From the IMG/VR virus record IMGVR_UViG_3300024346_004842, positions 1 to 45,028 of that record: 45,028 bases of DNA; one strand, written 5' to 3'. The notes beneath the pieces are model-generated. The model was not told where the DNA came from, ran no database searches, and saw nothing but the letters and a program-made list of their open reading frames with translations. This document shows, one piece after another, positions 14,801 through 21,915 of this stretch. The position numbers and the translations under genes are program-made. The DNA is from a virus. The stretch's first letter is position 1, and each line of letters opens with the position of its first letter.

Positions 14801-17481
14801 GCATATCAGGTGAAACACCTGGTGCTACTGAAGTTGACGAAAGTATAATTGAAATTCCAACAGCCAGTGTTGACATTGGTGATGTTGGTGTAAGAGTTGT
14901 ACCTACAGGCAGTGGATTTAACGGCTTTGCTAGTTCATTTGCACAAAATGCAGGTGGAGATACTCCACTTACAACACAAAAACCGCATTTAGCAGTTGAT
15001 TGGATCTTTACAAACTTTATTCAAGACCCAGACAACTTAACATCAACTGGTTCAGGTATTGCACTAGGTGGCGTTTCGCCATACACAACAGCTGGTCAAA
15101 CAGCGATTGTTGCTAATGGATCAAATGCATTACTAGCAGATAGTACAGGTGTTGTATTAAGATCAGGAAACGTTGATGTACTAACAGCATTTTCAGGAAC
15201 AACTACAGTTAAGAACGCATTTGCTGTTGACGGAAGTACAACACTTGGCAGTGGTGATGATACATTAAGTATTGGCTCAACTATTATTACTGATATTGAC
15301 TTGCAAAGAACTAATGCAGACGCTGCAGGTTATACTTTAGACATTATTAAGAAAACTAGCAGTGTTGCAAACGCAGACGGTGTTGGTACTATTAACTTTA
15401 GAAGCAACGATAATGCAGGACCAATTGCTACTTTACATACATACGGTGCTATAAAATCAACAATAGCAGATATTGCAACTGCAAGTAAAGATGGTAAACT
15501 TGAATTCCAAGTACAAAGAAATAACACTCTTACTACAGCAATAGCAATTGACGATGAAGTTGATGTTACTGGCGTGTTAAATGTTAGTGGCGCACTAAAT
15601 GCAGATAGTACATTGAATGCAAACTTAACTACTGATGCAAGTAGCACATCTACAGGATCATTGATTGTAGATGGTGGTGCAGGTATTGCTAAGAAACTAT
15701 ACGTTGGAGGCAACTTTGACATAGGTGGTAAGTTTAATGTAACAGCAACTAGTGGTAACACAGATATTGATGGTACTCTTGTTGTTAACGATACAACTGA
15801 TGCATCAAGTTCAACAACAGGGTCAGTAATAATTGACGGTGGTGTTGGCATTGCTAAGAAATTGTATGTTGGAACTGATTTAGATGTTACAGGAAATACT
15901 GTAATTGACGGTAACTTAACTGTTAGTGGAAACTTTGACTTAGGTGATAATGTTGCTGCTGATACATTTACTATTGCAAGTACACTTGACACACCACATA
16001 TTAAAATTAGAAATACAGTAGAAAACAACGGTGTTGGTACTAATATAATTGAATTCTTCCATGACACAACTACACCAGCTGATGCAGACTACTTAGGTGC
16101 ATTACACTTTAAGATGGACAATGCATCTATTGCTACTGACGGTGGTGTTAATTCTGAACTGGTTGTTAGAGCTGTTGATGTAACTGGGGGTAGTGAAAAA
16201 TCTACGTTTGACTTCTTAACAGCTAATGGAACTAATGCATCTGAACTAAAATTCCAAATTGGTAGTGATGCAGTTATAACTCATGCAAGTATTTTACCTG
16301 ATGCAAATGAATCAGTGGACCTTGGTGCTTCTGGTCAAGCGTTTGGACAAGTACATGCAACAACATTTGTTGGTGCGTTGACAGGGAACGTAACAGGTAA
16401 CGTAAGTGGATCTGCTGGATCATCTACTGGTAACGCAGCTACAGCAACTAGTTTGACAGACGGTGCAGCTAATGAAGTACCATACCAAAGTGCTACAGGC
16501 ACAACTAGTTATGTAGGAGCAAACACAACAACAACACAAAAATTCCTAGCAATGACTGGTGATGCTACCAATGGAGCAGCTCCAGTATGGGACACAATTG
16601 ATGCAGGTACTATTGACAGTGGTACATTAGGTACTGATAGAATACCAAGTTTAAATGCAAGCAAAATTAATGCTGGTACACTTGGTACAGATAGAATACC
16701 AAGTTTAAATGCAAGCAAAATTAATGCTGGTACATTTGATAGTGCTAGATTACCTGACTTGACAGTTACCGACTTTGGTGACGCAGCTGTTCAAACAGGC
16801 GCTGAAGTTGCAGCAGATGGTTCAAATTTAGTTAGCAATGATACTTCATTCTTAACAGCAAGTGCTGTTAAAAACTTTGTTGAAGGTAAAGGATATGCTA
16901 CAGCAGGCGGCAGTGTAGGATCTGCAACAAACGCAACAAACGCAGCTAACTTTGCTGTATCTACAGTACCAGCTACTGGTACTTATAATGTTGTAATGGT
17001 TAGTGGCCAGTCTGGTAATTTAGATGCTAGAGTAGACAGCTCCGGACTTAGTTATAATATTGCTACTCAAGTGCTTAATACTACAGCATCGTCAGCAAAC
17101 TACGCTGACTTGGCAGAGAAATATGTAGGTGACGAAGCATACGAGCCAGGTACGGTTGTTGTATTTGGTGGTGATGAAGAAATTACTGCTTGTACAATAA
17201 AAGGTGACCGTAAGGTTGCAGGCGTTGTATCTACTAATCCAGCTTACTTAATGAACAATGAATTAGAAGGCGACACTGTTCTTCCATTAGCATTAACAGG
17301 GCGTGTGCCATGTAAAGTAATAGGTACTGTTGCAAAAGGCGACATGCTTGTAACTAGTGCAATACCAGGTTATGCTATTGTTAATAACGATCCTAGTTTA
17401 GGTACTGTTATTGGTAAAGCTGTAGGAACAAAAGACGACGACGGCAGAGGTGTTGTAGAAGTTGTTGTTGGACGCTTATAA
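5806..17481 (+). CDS. Giant tail-fibre/virion structural protein, 3891 aa
   Basis: The N-terminus (NDGTGDSIREAF, KVNDNFTQLY) is shared with the genes at 17510 and, more loosely, 21050, so it is likely a virion attachment helix. The first half is Thr/Ser/Asn/Gly-rich and contains pectin-lyase-like beta-helix sequence (VFLETGIFYEDYPLRVPANV; GFMCVLDPDGQILTKSPYI) and two copies of a helical CxRDxGLI module near residues 541 and 1090. The C-terminal quarter holds DGGxGIAKKLYVG repeats (about 3276-3356), an 18-residue tandem repeat (3606-3641) and a conserved end domain from about 3765 (YADLAEKYVGDEAYEPGTVV). It takes 26% of the window. The role is host recognition or baseplate/tail structure. Long antisense frames inside it are composition artefacts. 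Confidence 0.88.
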   Translation: MAQGKQNINIGVEGNDGTGDSIREAFRKVNDNFTQLYAVFGQGGSISFTEFSDTPTLTELQDNPSTFSRPTLPVVDVAAEGSKLEFRKLVSNSFLDASIDDTVQFSLTQGGYIVVTAAGGKLEEDEKPKVNSTGGGINASGNIIAGMPTSLNDIESKLSVLNAAHDGAGYTTDSVAISKGFADTNYLKSTGGGTGAQIRVRTEDQIFTEDYSFTINSFTAGVANITGRTIDGTLVTVPAGHGLDSGANGLPFRYETTGTSATATPASSAVAQPLKDLNPVFVRVASATSLEFYENADAAKNATANRKISFQAGTGSGTQTLVDAEYQPSILDGKFLANEAMPREAALRRQGDQMDGTLYLDKHPGDLANITTGLEDLQAATKFYVDNTSYASNVNLFVSLQGDDNQVNTPAGKEGRALSYAYRTLNAALQKAETIIETSKLEPGPYMQTITIDNSGTLVPTHILSGNTNDLGFKVPATYNGQQTGNFKALMDNNKTFVQEEVIAWTNAQIALANAAVTLDPNVPAEAELIKWKNFTYDEDICKRDVGLIYESLKLDVISGTNANKLARQAGLRYYSNASGAIAVGPQKAQTLASIAKVEEVTRQYVLTNTLWQGGAGNPGLYQTDVQQNVVSPGTSAPADAISRVGDLFDIIENIINNGLDGAPTLQEGSVYVIEIDNGSNGNVFQGQATNTDLIPGKVITGSKSGAVSRIVNYYRGDELGGAGNDQLELILEEPVEFIARSDPGVATADDPTYEAGDILEFGNKVSQQNITVFLETGIFYEDYPLRVPANVSIKGDEFRRTHIRPKKRVSQSKWANQYFHRDNYFDQMTLHNHSVEIEGEVTLTLSQAVTVNVGDKITQSVTAGTAIGFVQEKATNSTSVVVQYFDGYDPVTNNGVPPSETGNGYADVTQFDAAVNNNISINNAVATGTYLTALPVQYVRPTNFGYHYALDPRRPINTQADTVNNPGGYKNAVAILEKNRDAIVQDVLLFLDEQSTSNLNNGGFGDFTEVELTLTGNVTFTRGDTVTQAGSGVVGKVKNDSTNNSVIIVGPNGIFDTSGELSVGGVSKGADSVPASVATAVAFTYGPKCARDLGLIVDALAFDLEKGLIDQSLEIQGKYYAGAVEVGQEVITSASILEIGNIAQALLGASATPVGTPSIPSSRQAASAWDITVTTSQLAEAGTSTIVSGLLNIIVFAFNSEYNPPKHNKDMDVFLMNDATILRNMTVQGHGGFMCVLDPDGQILTKSPYIQTGSSFSQSINKQAFRGGMFVDGFISNMPLEIVDNITSAGANAPFEIFVRSRRDSKQVNGNGVGLGLLARRPQLPAPFYVNGVRYQVNAIRNYDPINGTAELILDKNSNPDDTEQQEGQGWIGGENYPIVLQTAGNRSMLGNDFTQVNDLGYGLLCTNNGISEMVSMFTYYCHAAYYANNGSEIRSLNGSNAYGNFGLVAAGGDPNEVAQTGSLAFNTSQTAKVYVNPSANANANALQTFIYAYDTDFAPLPEGEIDITYNVKREIASISAANPVLLNVASHGFVEGQRVLVSSSNIPTTGGGANPGMDGIRYVGPNPSTGSITLYTDAALTTTLNGSSYNTGNLGNNAVIQDAGGTASSQSRFEIVSVTDAQSADGIPGVNEVKLTLSGTITNVPYNSRVTITAGTGQTASAALGRSTRPIQDGVATTILYVTLPENRNQFALGDTIYTDGTTTSRTITAIESNLDKAGRKTIVGVTKTNPVVLETIGHNFVDEDPITIVDGSGITELNGTYYAKVSTTTGGTSNDKRYVELYSDSALTTSVNGTGWGGSYTARSGKVFLTELGGNPLIGENGTVWKLSFSNQTNDESVSTGGLSSPIDAGSSIGVRARAKFILDNVQTVPIRPSTAVVFEEQPENTYRSINFDVTPITTFDGAGAATLPDGQNILTFDSNYDYIRQRVEYSNYKAQFKLVLAGVTAQPIADGSVVRQGSASGIITNSYGAGVNTIWVKEWNGTDYSVGGGNIEVDAAGNGTFTSIGGLAGSGAVKLSYLTTNTVKESFGGNPGDRYIAIPGLGTESTVRLQNADMIFAWKDRIHKVLAYHDGAGTAIGSVGTREAGEPNSHATGFAYLEIDRTPVSNKYYDPDTAAPATGIADTLNVGNEADNVNLAIGVPSGEGAEITVNISLCRATGHDFSNIGTGGFNTSNYPNIIFGQPASDKTAIVTSDATATKAQVWERNKGRVFFASTDEDGFFRVGKFFTVDQGTGTISFTAQINISGLDGLGFKDGEIISKFTSSFTQSTAELKNVPTEVAVVDYINRRLGFDEFNVADPAPLTTVMSATNPQLTPVTVGGETTHTLNMTNGRITLLKRPVADTDAATKEYIDNRIFANDEFEDLRNVSFYQTDYNNANGNSDLIVLTGKKKIYVKYVAGTMFSTDDVIFGQDTNSAGRIVDISDSFQFDNGENSTDTASGLEVQVITYTVLPLTMVNLSATGTVAVRGQLLRQPSTGAQGYVLHPQTVVGSGKTSAQQVILREVTGTFNNTAIELVNNPGSSETVVATAATITSAATIQDGASGDPIDFQAETISNGSVSRNTTQGRDGLAVYPMTEVANASESLVGNPGDATRSDINISVTRANAATSVNLQYQAESLLNADVNTNADIEQQKLLMTKAPVLQDSDAFEDFSTNGRRTSQANKGIAAFSADVFAEDQVFIMSGSVTANVGDIITQGSNTGYIDKIINSTTLKVRTSDTFVTGSGTCSITPITVFNLPVGANAVQQTSSIKGTPVDSTRTITTIEKTGFVNVKDRGITFDKIQDIPENTVIGRGDIGDPAYNADGVPYAVSFDQIIDLGGAIQDKDFANSTVTEVAGWVIQTEGLVSVATGATVSSGGVDAVVQGAVTSENKVVVINATSTFPGTGTLAGVTADSHASAATIVSATQFSTAGEALIKLADGVYGTTQITKAGAGNQLVRTLDSNDQNDLTFVSANTEGFINVKGLLIDSRRTLDTRSAGGDTFLDVYTPNERLAMSISGETPGATEVDESIIEIPTASVDIGDVGVRVVPTGSGFNGFASSFAQNAGGDTPLTTQKPHLAVDWIFTNFIQDPDNLTSTGSGIALGGVSPYTTAGQTAIVANGSNALLADSTGVVLRSGNVDVLTAFSGTTTVKNAFAVDGSTTLGSGDDTLSIGSTIITDIDLQRTNADAAGYTLDIIKKTSSVANADGVGTINFRSNDNAGPIATLHTYGAIKSTIADIATASKDGKLEFQVQRNNTLTTAIAIDDEVDVTGVLNVSGALNADSTLNANLTTDASSTSTGSLIVDGGAGIAKKLYVGGNFDIGGKFNVTATSGNTDIDGTLVVNDTTDASSSTTGSVIIDGGVGIAKKLYVGTDLDVTGNTVIDGNLTVSGNFDLGDNVAADTFTIASTLDTPHIKIRNTVENNGVGTNIIEFFHDTTTPADADYLGALHFKMDNASIATDGGVNSELVVRAVDVTGGSEKSTFDFLTANGTNASELKFQIGSDAVITHASILPDANESVDLGASGQAFGQVHATTFVGALTGNVTGNVSGSAGSSTGNAATATSLTDGAANEVPYQSATGTTSYVGANTTTTQKFLAMTGDATNGAAPVWDTIDAGTIDSGTLGTDRIPSLNASKINAGTLGTDRIPSLNASKINAGTFDSARLPDLTVTDFGDAAVQTGAEVAADGSNLVSNDTSFLTASAVKNFVEGKGYATAGGSVGSATNATNAANFAVSTVPATGTYNVVMVSGQSGNLDARVDSSGLSYNIATQVLNTTASSANYADLAEKYVGDEAYEPGTVVVFGGDEEITACTIKGDRKVAGVVSTNPAYLMNNELEGDTVLPLALTGRVPCKVIGTVAKGDMLVTSAIPGYAIVNNDPSLGTVIGKAVGTKDDDGRGVVEVVVGRL
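15631..15873 (+). repeat. Two diverged direct repeats in the fibre gene
   Basis: 15631-15708 and 15796-15873 encode TDASSxxTGSxIxDGGxGIAKKLYVG, spaced 165 bases (55 codons) apart. Protein is more conserved than DNA, so the duplication is old. Such repeats are typical of trimeric fibre shafts. Confidence 0.8.
16621..16728 (+). repeat. 54-bp tandem repeat, two near-identical copies
   Basis: 16621-16674 and 16675-16728 differ at only a few bases and encode two copies of an 18-residue unit containing GTDRIPSLNASKINA. A shorter degenerate third copy follows. High DNA identity suggests recent duplication or ongoing slippage. Confidence 0.9.
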
Positions 17482-17487
17482 TAAATA
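17480..17487 (+). promoter_or_regulatory. Late promoter motif AATAAATA
   Basis: AATAAATAC overlaps the stop codon of the giant fibre gene and leaves a short leader with ACAGGAG before ATG 17510. Confidence 0.55.
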
Positions 17488-17509
17488 CATGTACACAGGA
17501 GTTTAATAA

Positions 17510-18244
17510 ATGGCATTAAAAACAATTAATTTAGGAAATGTTGCTAACGACGGAACAGGTGACGATTTAAGAGAAGCATTTGAAAAGGTTGTATTTAACT
17601 TTTCCGACTTAGATGCTAGAACTCCTGAAGCAACTACTGTAACAAATTTAGGAAGCGGAAGCGGATTATACTTTGATACAAACGTCAACGATTTAAGATT
17701 TAAATCACTAGTTGGCGGAACCAATGCTACACTAACATCTACAGACAATGAAATTACAATTGATGTTGATGCAGGTGTAACACAGTTTATTGTTGCAGGA
17801 GATACTGGTAGTCTAGTTGTAACTGAAAATACTACTGTTACAATACAGGGTGGAACTTTAATATCTACTACTAGAGACGGTAATAATATTAGAATCGATT
17901 CAAGTGCATTAGGAAGTCTTTCACAAGACCCTGCGCCACAATTAAGTGCCGCACTAAATGCAAATGGTCAAAATATTGGTAGTATACAAACACTATCAGC
18001 TGTTACTTTACAAGGTAACTTAACTGGTAACGTTACTGGTAATGTACATAATATTGATATTAGAGACTTAGATTACTATCGCCAGCCTAGTAACAGTTGG
18101 GATTTTGGATCTATTGGAGATGTAGCAGTAACAAATATTTACGATTTCTTATTTAAAACAGTAGACGTAGATTTTGGTGGCATTGCTGCAGCAAGACCTA
18201 ATATAACATTAGATGCCGGTTCAATTAATATACCAGCGTTCTAA
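17510..18244 (+). CDS. Virion structural protein sharing the fibre N-terminal motif
   Basis: A 244-aa Thr/Asn/Gly-rich protein. Residues 3-30 (KTINLGNVANDGTGDDLREA and following) repeat the start of the giant fibre, so the two probably attach to the same virion partner. The middle is beta-rich, with LTGNVTGNVHNIDIRDLDYY near 165-185, a motif also seen in the fibre (ALTGNVTGNVSGS). The C-terminal FGSIGDVAVTNIYDFLFK and DFGGIAAARPNITLDAGSI segments look conserved. It sits between the fibre and the Ig-like tail protein and has its own late motif and a good AGGAG site. Probably a short fibre or connector. Confidence 0.75.
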   Translation: MALKTINLGNVANDGTGDDLREAFEKVVFNFSDLDARTPEATTVTNLGSGSGLYFDTNVNDLRFKSLVGGTNATLTSTDNEITIDVDAGVTQFIVAGDTGSLVVTENTTVTIQGGTLISTTRDGNNIRIDSSALGSLSQDPAPQLSAALNANGQNIGSIQTLSAVTLQGNLTGNVTGNVHNIDIRDLDYYRQPSNSWDFGSIGDVAVTNIYDFLFKTVDVDFGGIAAARPNITLDAGSINIPAF

Positions 18245-18247
18245 ATA
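18240..18247 (+). promoter_or_regulatory. Possible late promoter TCTAAATA
   Basis: TCTAAATA spans the stop codon of the previous gene, 15 bases before ATG 18263, with AAGGAA as ribosome site. It is a weaker match and could be chance from the TAA stop. Confidence 0.3.
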
Positions 18248-18262
18248 AAGGAATAATCTTGG

Positions 18263-21019
18263 ATGGCGAATATCTGGACAGTACAAAATAATATAAGTTT
18301 AGGAACATACAACGAGTCAGTATCACTAAGTGGTGCTAGTGCAATTCAGATGGCTGTTCCGGTTGGGTCTACATTAAAATTAATTAGTGGAAATATACCT
18401 CCAGGACTACGAATAGACGGAACTACACTTAGAGGTACACCGTTAGAAGTTGCAAGAGAAACTGAGTTTAAATTTGTAATACGTGCAACACTTAATGACG
18501 AGATTGAAGACAGAACTTTTAAAATAACTATTGTAGGGGCAGATGAACCTATATGGGTTACACCAGAAGGCGACTTGGCTTTGGGCAACAACAATGCTGT
18601 ATATGTGCTAGACTCGAGTCCAATAAATTATCAATTACAAGCAACTGACAAAGATCTAGGTGCCGGACAAAAATTAGAATACTTTATAGCATCAGGGGAC
18701 GGACAACTACCTCCGGGTATTACATTGTCATCTACTGGGCTAATTAGTGGTGTTGTTGACCCTGTACTAGCATTAGATAAATTAGCTGCACAAGGTTACT
18801 ATGACGACAATGCTTACGGAACGTATGCATTTGACTTTGGTACAAGGCCAGCAAACGGATACGATAGTTATTTTTATGACGTTGATACATATGATCTAAG
18901 TGTGCCAACTAAATCGCCTAAGAAACTTAACAGAAATTATCAATTTAGAGTTAGTGTGTCAGACGGAGACACAGTATCTAAAAGACAATTTAGAATATAT
19001 GTAGTCGGTGATGATTTTTTAAGATCAGACAATACTATTTTACAAATCGGTGACGGTGTGTTTAGTGCAGACAATACACACGTTAGAACACCTATATGGT
19101 TAACACCTAGTGAACTTGGCTACCGTCGTGCTAATAACTATGTTACTTTATTTTTAGATATTGTTGATAAAGAAACACTATCTGGATTCGTAGGATTTAC
19201 ATTAGAAAATGTAAATGACGACGGCAGTCCTAGTATAATACCTCCAGGACTAGAGCTTGACAGTGCTACTGGTGAACTAGCAGGCGTTGTTCCGTATCAA
19301 CCGGCTGTAACAAAAGAATACAAATTTACTATAAATGCTGTACGTTATGCTGCTACTGGAACAACTACATTTGAAAATGTAGATATTCTTATATATGACA
19401 ATGCTTCTAAAGGCGATACTGTAATTAAGATTAGTAAAAATGATAGACTTTTAGATCTTTTAAATCAAACTATTACTATTAAAGGACAAACATATTTGAT
19501 AACACAAGTTAATAATGCTATATTAGCATTTGACACTATCACTATTAATAGACCTTTAGAAACATATACAAGAGCAGGTCTTGTGTTTACGGAAGAACTT
19601 ACTGATAGCACAACTAGTATACTTGAAGCAAATAAAAAGAAAACATTTACAGTAACATTATTAGGCGAAGTTGATTCAACTATTACATGGTTATCTGATA
19701 GTAAGTTAGGCATCATTGGAGCAAACTATACTAGTGTATTTGCTGTTAAGGCTAAAACATCTGTACCAAATGCTGTTATAAGATATACCTTAACTAGTGG
19801 TAGATTGCCGCCCGGACTTACACTTGCACTTGATGGTGAAATATTTGGTAAGGTAAGACAGTTTGGTGAAAACTATTATAGAGCTTTTTGGAAATCAGGA
19901 AGGGTATATAACGCCGGAGATGTTGTAAAGTATGATGGAAACTTGTATCTTGGAAATAGTACGCACACCGCAAGTGGATCTTTTAGTACCGATTTAACTA
20001 CTAAATGGGAACCTTACAAATTTGTTAAATCAGGATTGGCAACTTTTGATTCTGGTGAGTTAGTATTTGACGGAGATAGTACAACTGTTGATAAATCTTA
20101 TACATTTACAGTTAACGCACAAGACCAATTTGGATTTAGTGCAATAACAAAATCATTTACTATTAATGTTGACGATCCAAATGATTTTGTATACAGTAAT
20201 TTAATTGTACAACCAATGATGAAAGAATCACAAAAAGCACTCTTTAATAACTTTATTAGTGATCCTACTATCTTTACTCCAAGCGATATTTATAGACCAA
20301 GTGACATACAGTTTGGTATACAGAATCAAGTTAAAATGTTAGTGTACGCAGGAATTGAAACTAAGTTTATACAAGATTATGTTGCTGCTGCATCTAAAAA
20401 TCACAAACGTAAGAAATTTAAATTTGGTAGTATAAATTCAGCCATTGCAAAAGTTCCTGGAACAAATGATTCAGTATACGAAGTTGTATATGTAAATATT
20501 ATTGATCCAGCAGATACTAACAGAGGCGTTGTTAAAGAAAGTATAAAAATTAAAACTAGAAGTGCTCTTAGTATTAACCAAGCAAATTATGAAACAAAAG
20601 ATAATTCATCCGGAGTTATTGATGACAATAGTTATAGATTACGTGCTAAAACTAATCCGTTGGATATAAGCAGTGATGCTGTTAAAATTAGTGAAAATTT
20701 AGATAATAAACGATACATAAGTAACATAACAAATATGAGAAACCAACTTGCTAAAGTAGGTGTTTCAGATGGGAGCTTCTTACCATTATGGATGAGAACC
20801 CCGCAAGAGAACAGTATTGAAGAATTAGGGTATGTTACAGCAGTTCCGCTGTGTTATTGTAAGCCCGGTCAAAGTGCTGACATAATTATAAACATTAAAA
20901 ACAGTGGATTTAACTTTACTACGTTAGAGTTTGAAGTTGATAGATATGTAATCGATTCAACTAAAGGTAATAGTGAAGAACAATACATCCTATTCGCAAA
21001 CTACGAGTTTAATGTTTAA
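18263..21019 (+). CDS. Tail protein with Ig-like repeats and a CBM5/12-like module
   Basis: The 918-aa protein contains four IPPGL/LPPGL motifs (near residues 48, 152, 330 and 512), each followed by a GxIxG turn and FxF strand, the signature of putative Ig (He_PIG) domains in surface and phage proteins. Around residues 540-590, FWKSGRVYNAGDVVKYDGNL followed by aromatic and acidic residues resembles the carbohydrate-binding CBM5/12 (chitinase-type) fold. The C-terminal 250 residues are distinct and Ile/Asn/Lys-rich (DPTIFTPSDIYRPSDIQFG). It probably forms part of the tail fibre or baseplate and may bind host polysaccharide. Domain assignments are by motif only. Confidence 0.75.
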   Translation: MANIWTVQNNISLGTYNESVSLSGASAIQMAVPVGSTLKLISGNIPPGLRIDGTTLRGTPLEVARETEFKFVIRATLNDEIEDRTFKITIVGADEPIWVTPEGDLALGNNNAVYVLDSSPINYQLQATDKDLGAGQKLEYFIASGDGQLPPGITLSSTGLISGVVDPVLALDKLAAQGYYDDNAYGTYAFDFGTRPANGYDSYFYDVDTYDLSVPTKSPKKLNRNYQFRVSVSDGDTVSKRQFRIYVVGDDFLRSDNTILQIGDGVFSADNTHVRTPIWLTPSELGYRRANNYVTLFLDIVDKETLSGFVGFTLENVNDDGSPSIIPPGLELDSATGELAGVVPYQPAVTKEYKFTINAVRYAATGTTTFENVDILIYDNASKGDTVIKISKNDRLLDLLNQTITIKGQTYLITQVNNAILAFDTITINRPLETYTRAGLVFTEELTDSTTSILEANKKKTFTVTLLGEVDSTITWLSDSKLGIIGANYTSVFAVKAKTSVPNAVIRYTLTSGRLPPGLTLALDGEIFGKVRQFGENYYRAFWKSGRVYNAGDVVKYDGNLYLGNSTHTASGSFSTDLTTKWEPYKFVKSGLATFDSGELVFDGDSTTVDKSYTFTVNAQDQFGFSAITKSFTINVDDPNDFVYSNLIVQPMMKESQKALFNNFISDPTIFTPSDIYRPSDIQFGIQNQVKMLVYAGIETKFIQDYVAAASKNHKRKKFKFGSINSAIAKVPGTNDSVYEVVYVNIIDPADTNRGVVKESIKIKTRSALSINQANYETKDNSSGVIDDNSYRLRAKTNPLDISSDAVKISENLDNKRYISNITNMRNQLAKVGVSDGSFLPLWMRTPQENSIEELGYVTAVPLCYCKPGQSADIIINIKNSGFNFTTLEFEVDRYVIDSTKGNSEEQYILFANYEFNV

Positions 21020-21023
21020 TAAC

Positions 21024-21031
21024 GATAAATA
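21024..21031 (+). promoter_or_regulatory. Late promoter motif GATAAATA
   Basis: Clean GATAAATAG followed by TAGGAGA and ATG 21050, between the Ig-like tail gene and the next structural gene. Confidence 0.65.
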
Positions 21032-21049
21032 GTTGTAGGAGAACAAAAT

Positions 21050-21676
21050 ATGGCAAGTAATATAACCAACGCAAATATAGAAGATGACTTTCCGGTAGCA
21101 GGTCAGGATAACGATAGCCAAGGCTTTCGTGATAACTTTAGTGAAATTAAAACAGGCTTAGGTACAGCTGCTACTGAGATAACATCTTTACAGTCTACTA
21201 CAGCAAAGCTGAATGCAAACAATACTTTTTACGATAGTGAAAATGCTGTTCCAGTTGAGTTAATTAATCCAAGATTAAGAGAAATTACTAAAACATATCA
21301 TCAAACAGGATCACAAGGAAGTGCTCAACAAGTATCACCGTTTGATATTTCTTTCTCAGGAATTGAAGGCGGACATTATCACAAAGTTACAGTTGGTGCT
21401 GTTTCTCCAAGTGTTAGTGCAAATATGACAATAAATGTTAGTGGCTGGCCTGCATCAGGCGAGTATGCTGAAATGCGTTGTGAAATTTTTGCACAGTCCG
21501 GACATGCTATAACTGTTACTTTTGCTGCTGGACTTGGTAGTGTTTTAAAAACAGATGGTGCTGCTATATGGTCTTCATTTGTTGTTAATAGTGCAACTAA
21601 TCCACATATTATTGACTTCTGGACAACAGATGGTGGTAATACTGTTTATGCAAAATACTTAGGACAGTTTAGTTAA
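21050..21676 (+). CDS. Structural protein with fibre-type N-terminal anchor
   Basis: 208 aa. The N-terminus (AGQDNDSQGFRDNFSEIKTG) resembles the NDGTGDxxREAFxKVxxNF anchor of the two upstream structural genes. The C-terminal two thirds are beta-rich with FDISFSGIEGGHYHKVTV, VSPSVSANMTINVSGWP and FWTTDGGNTVYAKYLGQF, typical of a small jelly-roll-like tip domain. Late promoter and strong AGGAG site precede it. Likely a minor fibre or tail component. Confidence 0.7.
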   Translation: MASNITNANIEDDFPVAGQDNDSQGFRDNFSEIKTGLGTAATEITSLQSTTAKLNANNTFYDSENAVPVELINPRLREITKTYHQTGSQGSAQQVSPFDISFSGIEGGHYHKVTVGAVSPSVSANMTINVSGWPASGEYAEMRCEIFAQSGHAITVTFAAGLGSVLKTDGAAIWSSFVVNSATNPHIIDFWTTDGGNTVYAKYLGQFS

Positions 21677-21678
21677 AA

Positions 21679-21906
21679 ATGACACATCCTTTAACAAAGG
21701 TTAAAACACTAAAAGATAACGAGTTAGAAGAAAAAATTATTGACCTTAGCACTCGTTATTGGAAAACTTCAAACCCTGACATCCAAAGACAAATCATGCT
21801 AATTCTTGACGATTATAGACAAGAACTTGGCGCTCGCCGTGCGAAACAACAAGTTTCTGAACAAAATGGCGAAAATGATCTTGACAATTTAATTAATATC
21901 AGTTAA
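21679..21906 (+). CDS. Small helical hypothetical protein
   Basis: 75 aa, mostly charged helix (VKTLKDNELEEKIIDLSTRY, then MLILDDYRQELGARRAKQQV). It follows the structural gene by two bases without a clear ribosome site, so it is probably translated by coupling. The end of this gene carries the sigma70-like promoter for the DnaE-like gene. No family assigned. Confidence 0.65.
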   Translation: MTHPLTKVKTLKDNELEEKIIDLSTRYWKTSNPDIQRQIMLILDDYRQELGARRAKQQVSEQNGENDLDNLINIS

Positions 21907-21909
21907 ACT
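21881..21909 (+). promoter_or_regulatory. Probable sigma70 promoter TTGACA-17-TAAACT
   Basis: A perfect -35 (21881-21886) with a 17-base spacer and a 4/6 -10 (TAAACT, 21904-21909), placed immediately before the DnaE-like gene. It is weaker than the other five sigma70 sites. Confidence 0.45.
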
Positions 21910-21915
21910 GTATAC

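Noticed and set aside
15330-16067. 245-aa open frame antisense to the fibre gene
   Set aside because: It lies wholly within the conserved fibre repeats, has no ribosome site, and its Ser/Thr/Val/Pro composition is what the reverse of the fibre codons gives. Other long antisense frames within 5806-17481 are rejected for the same reason.
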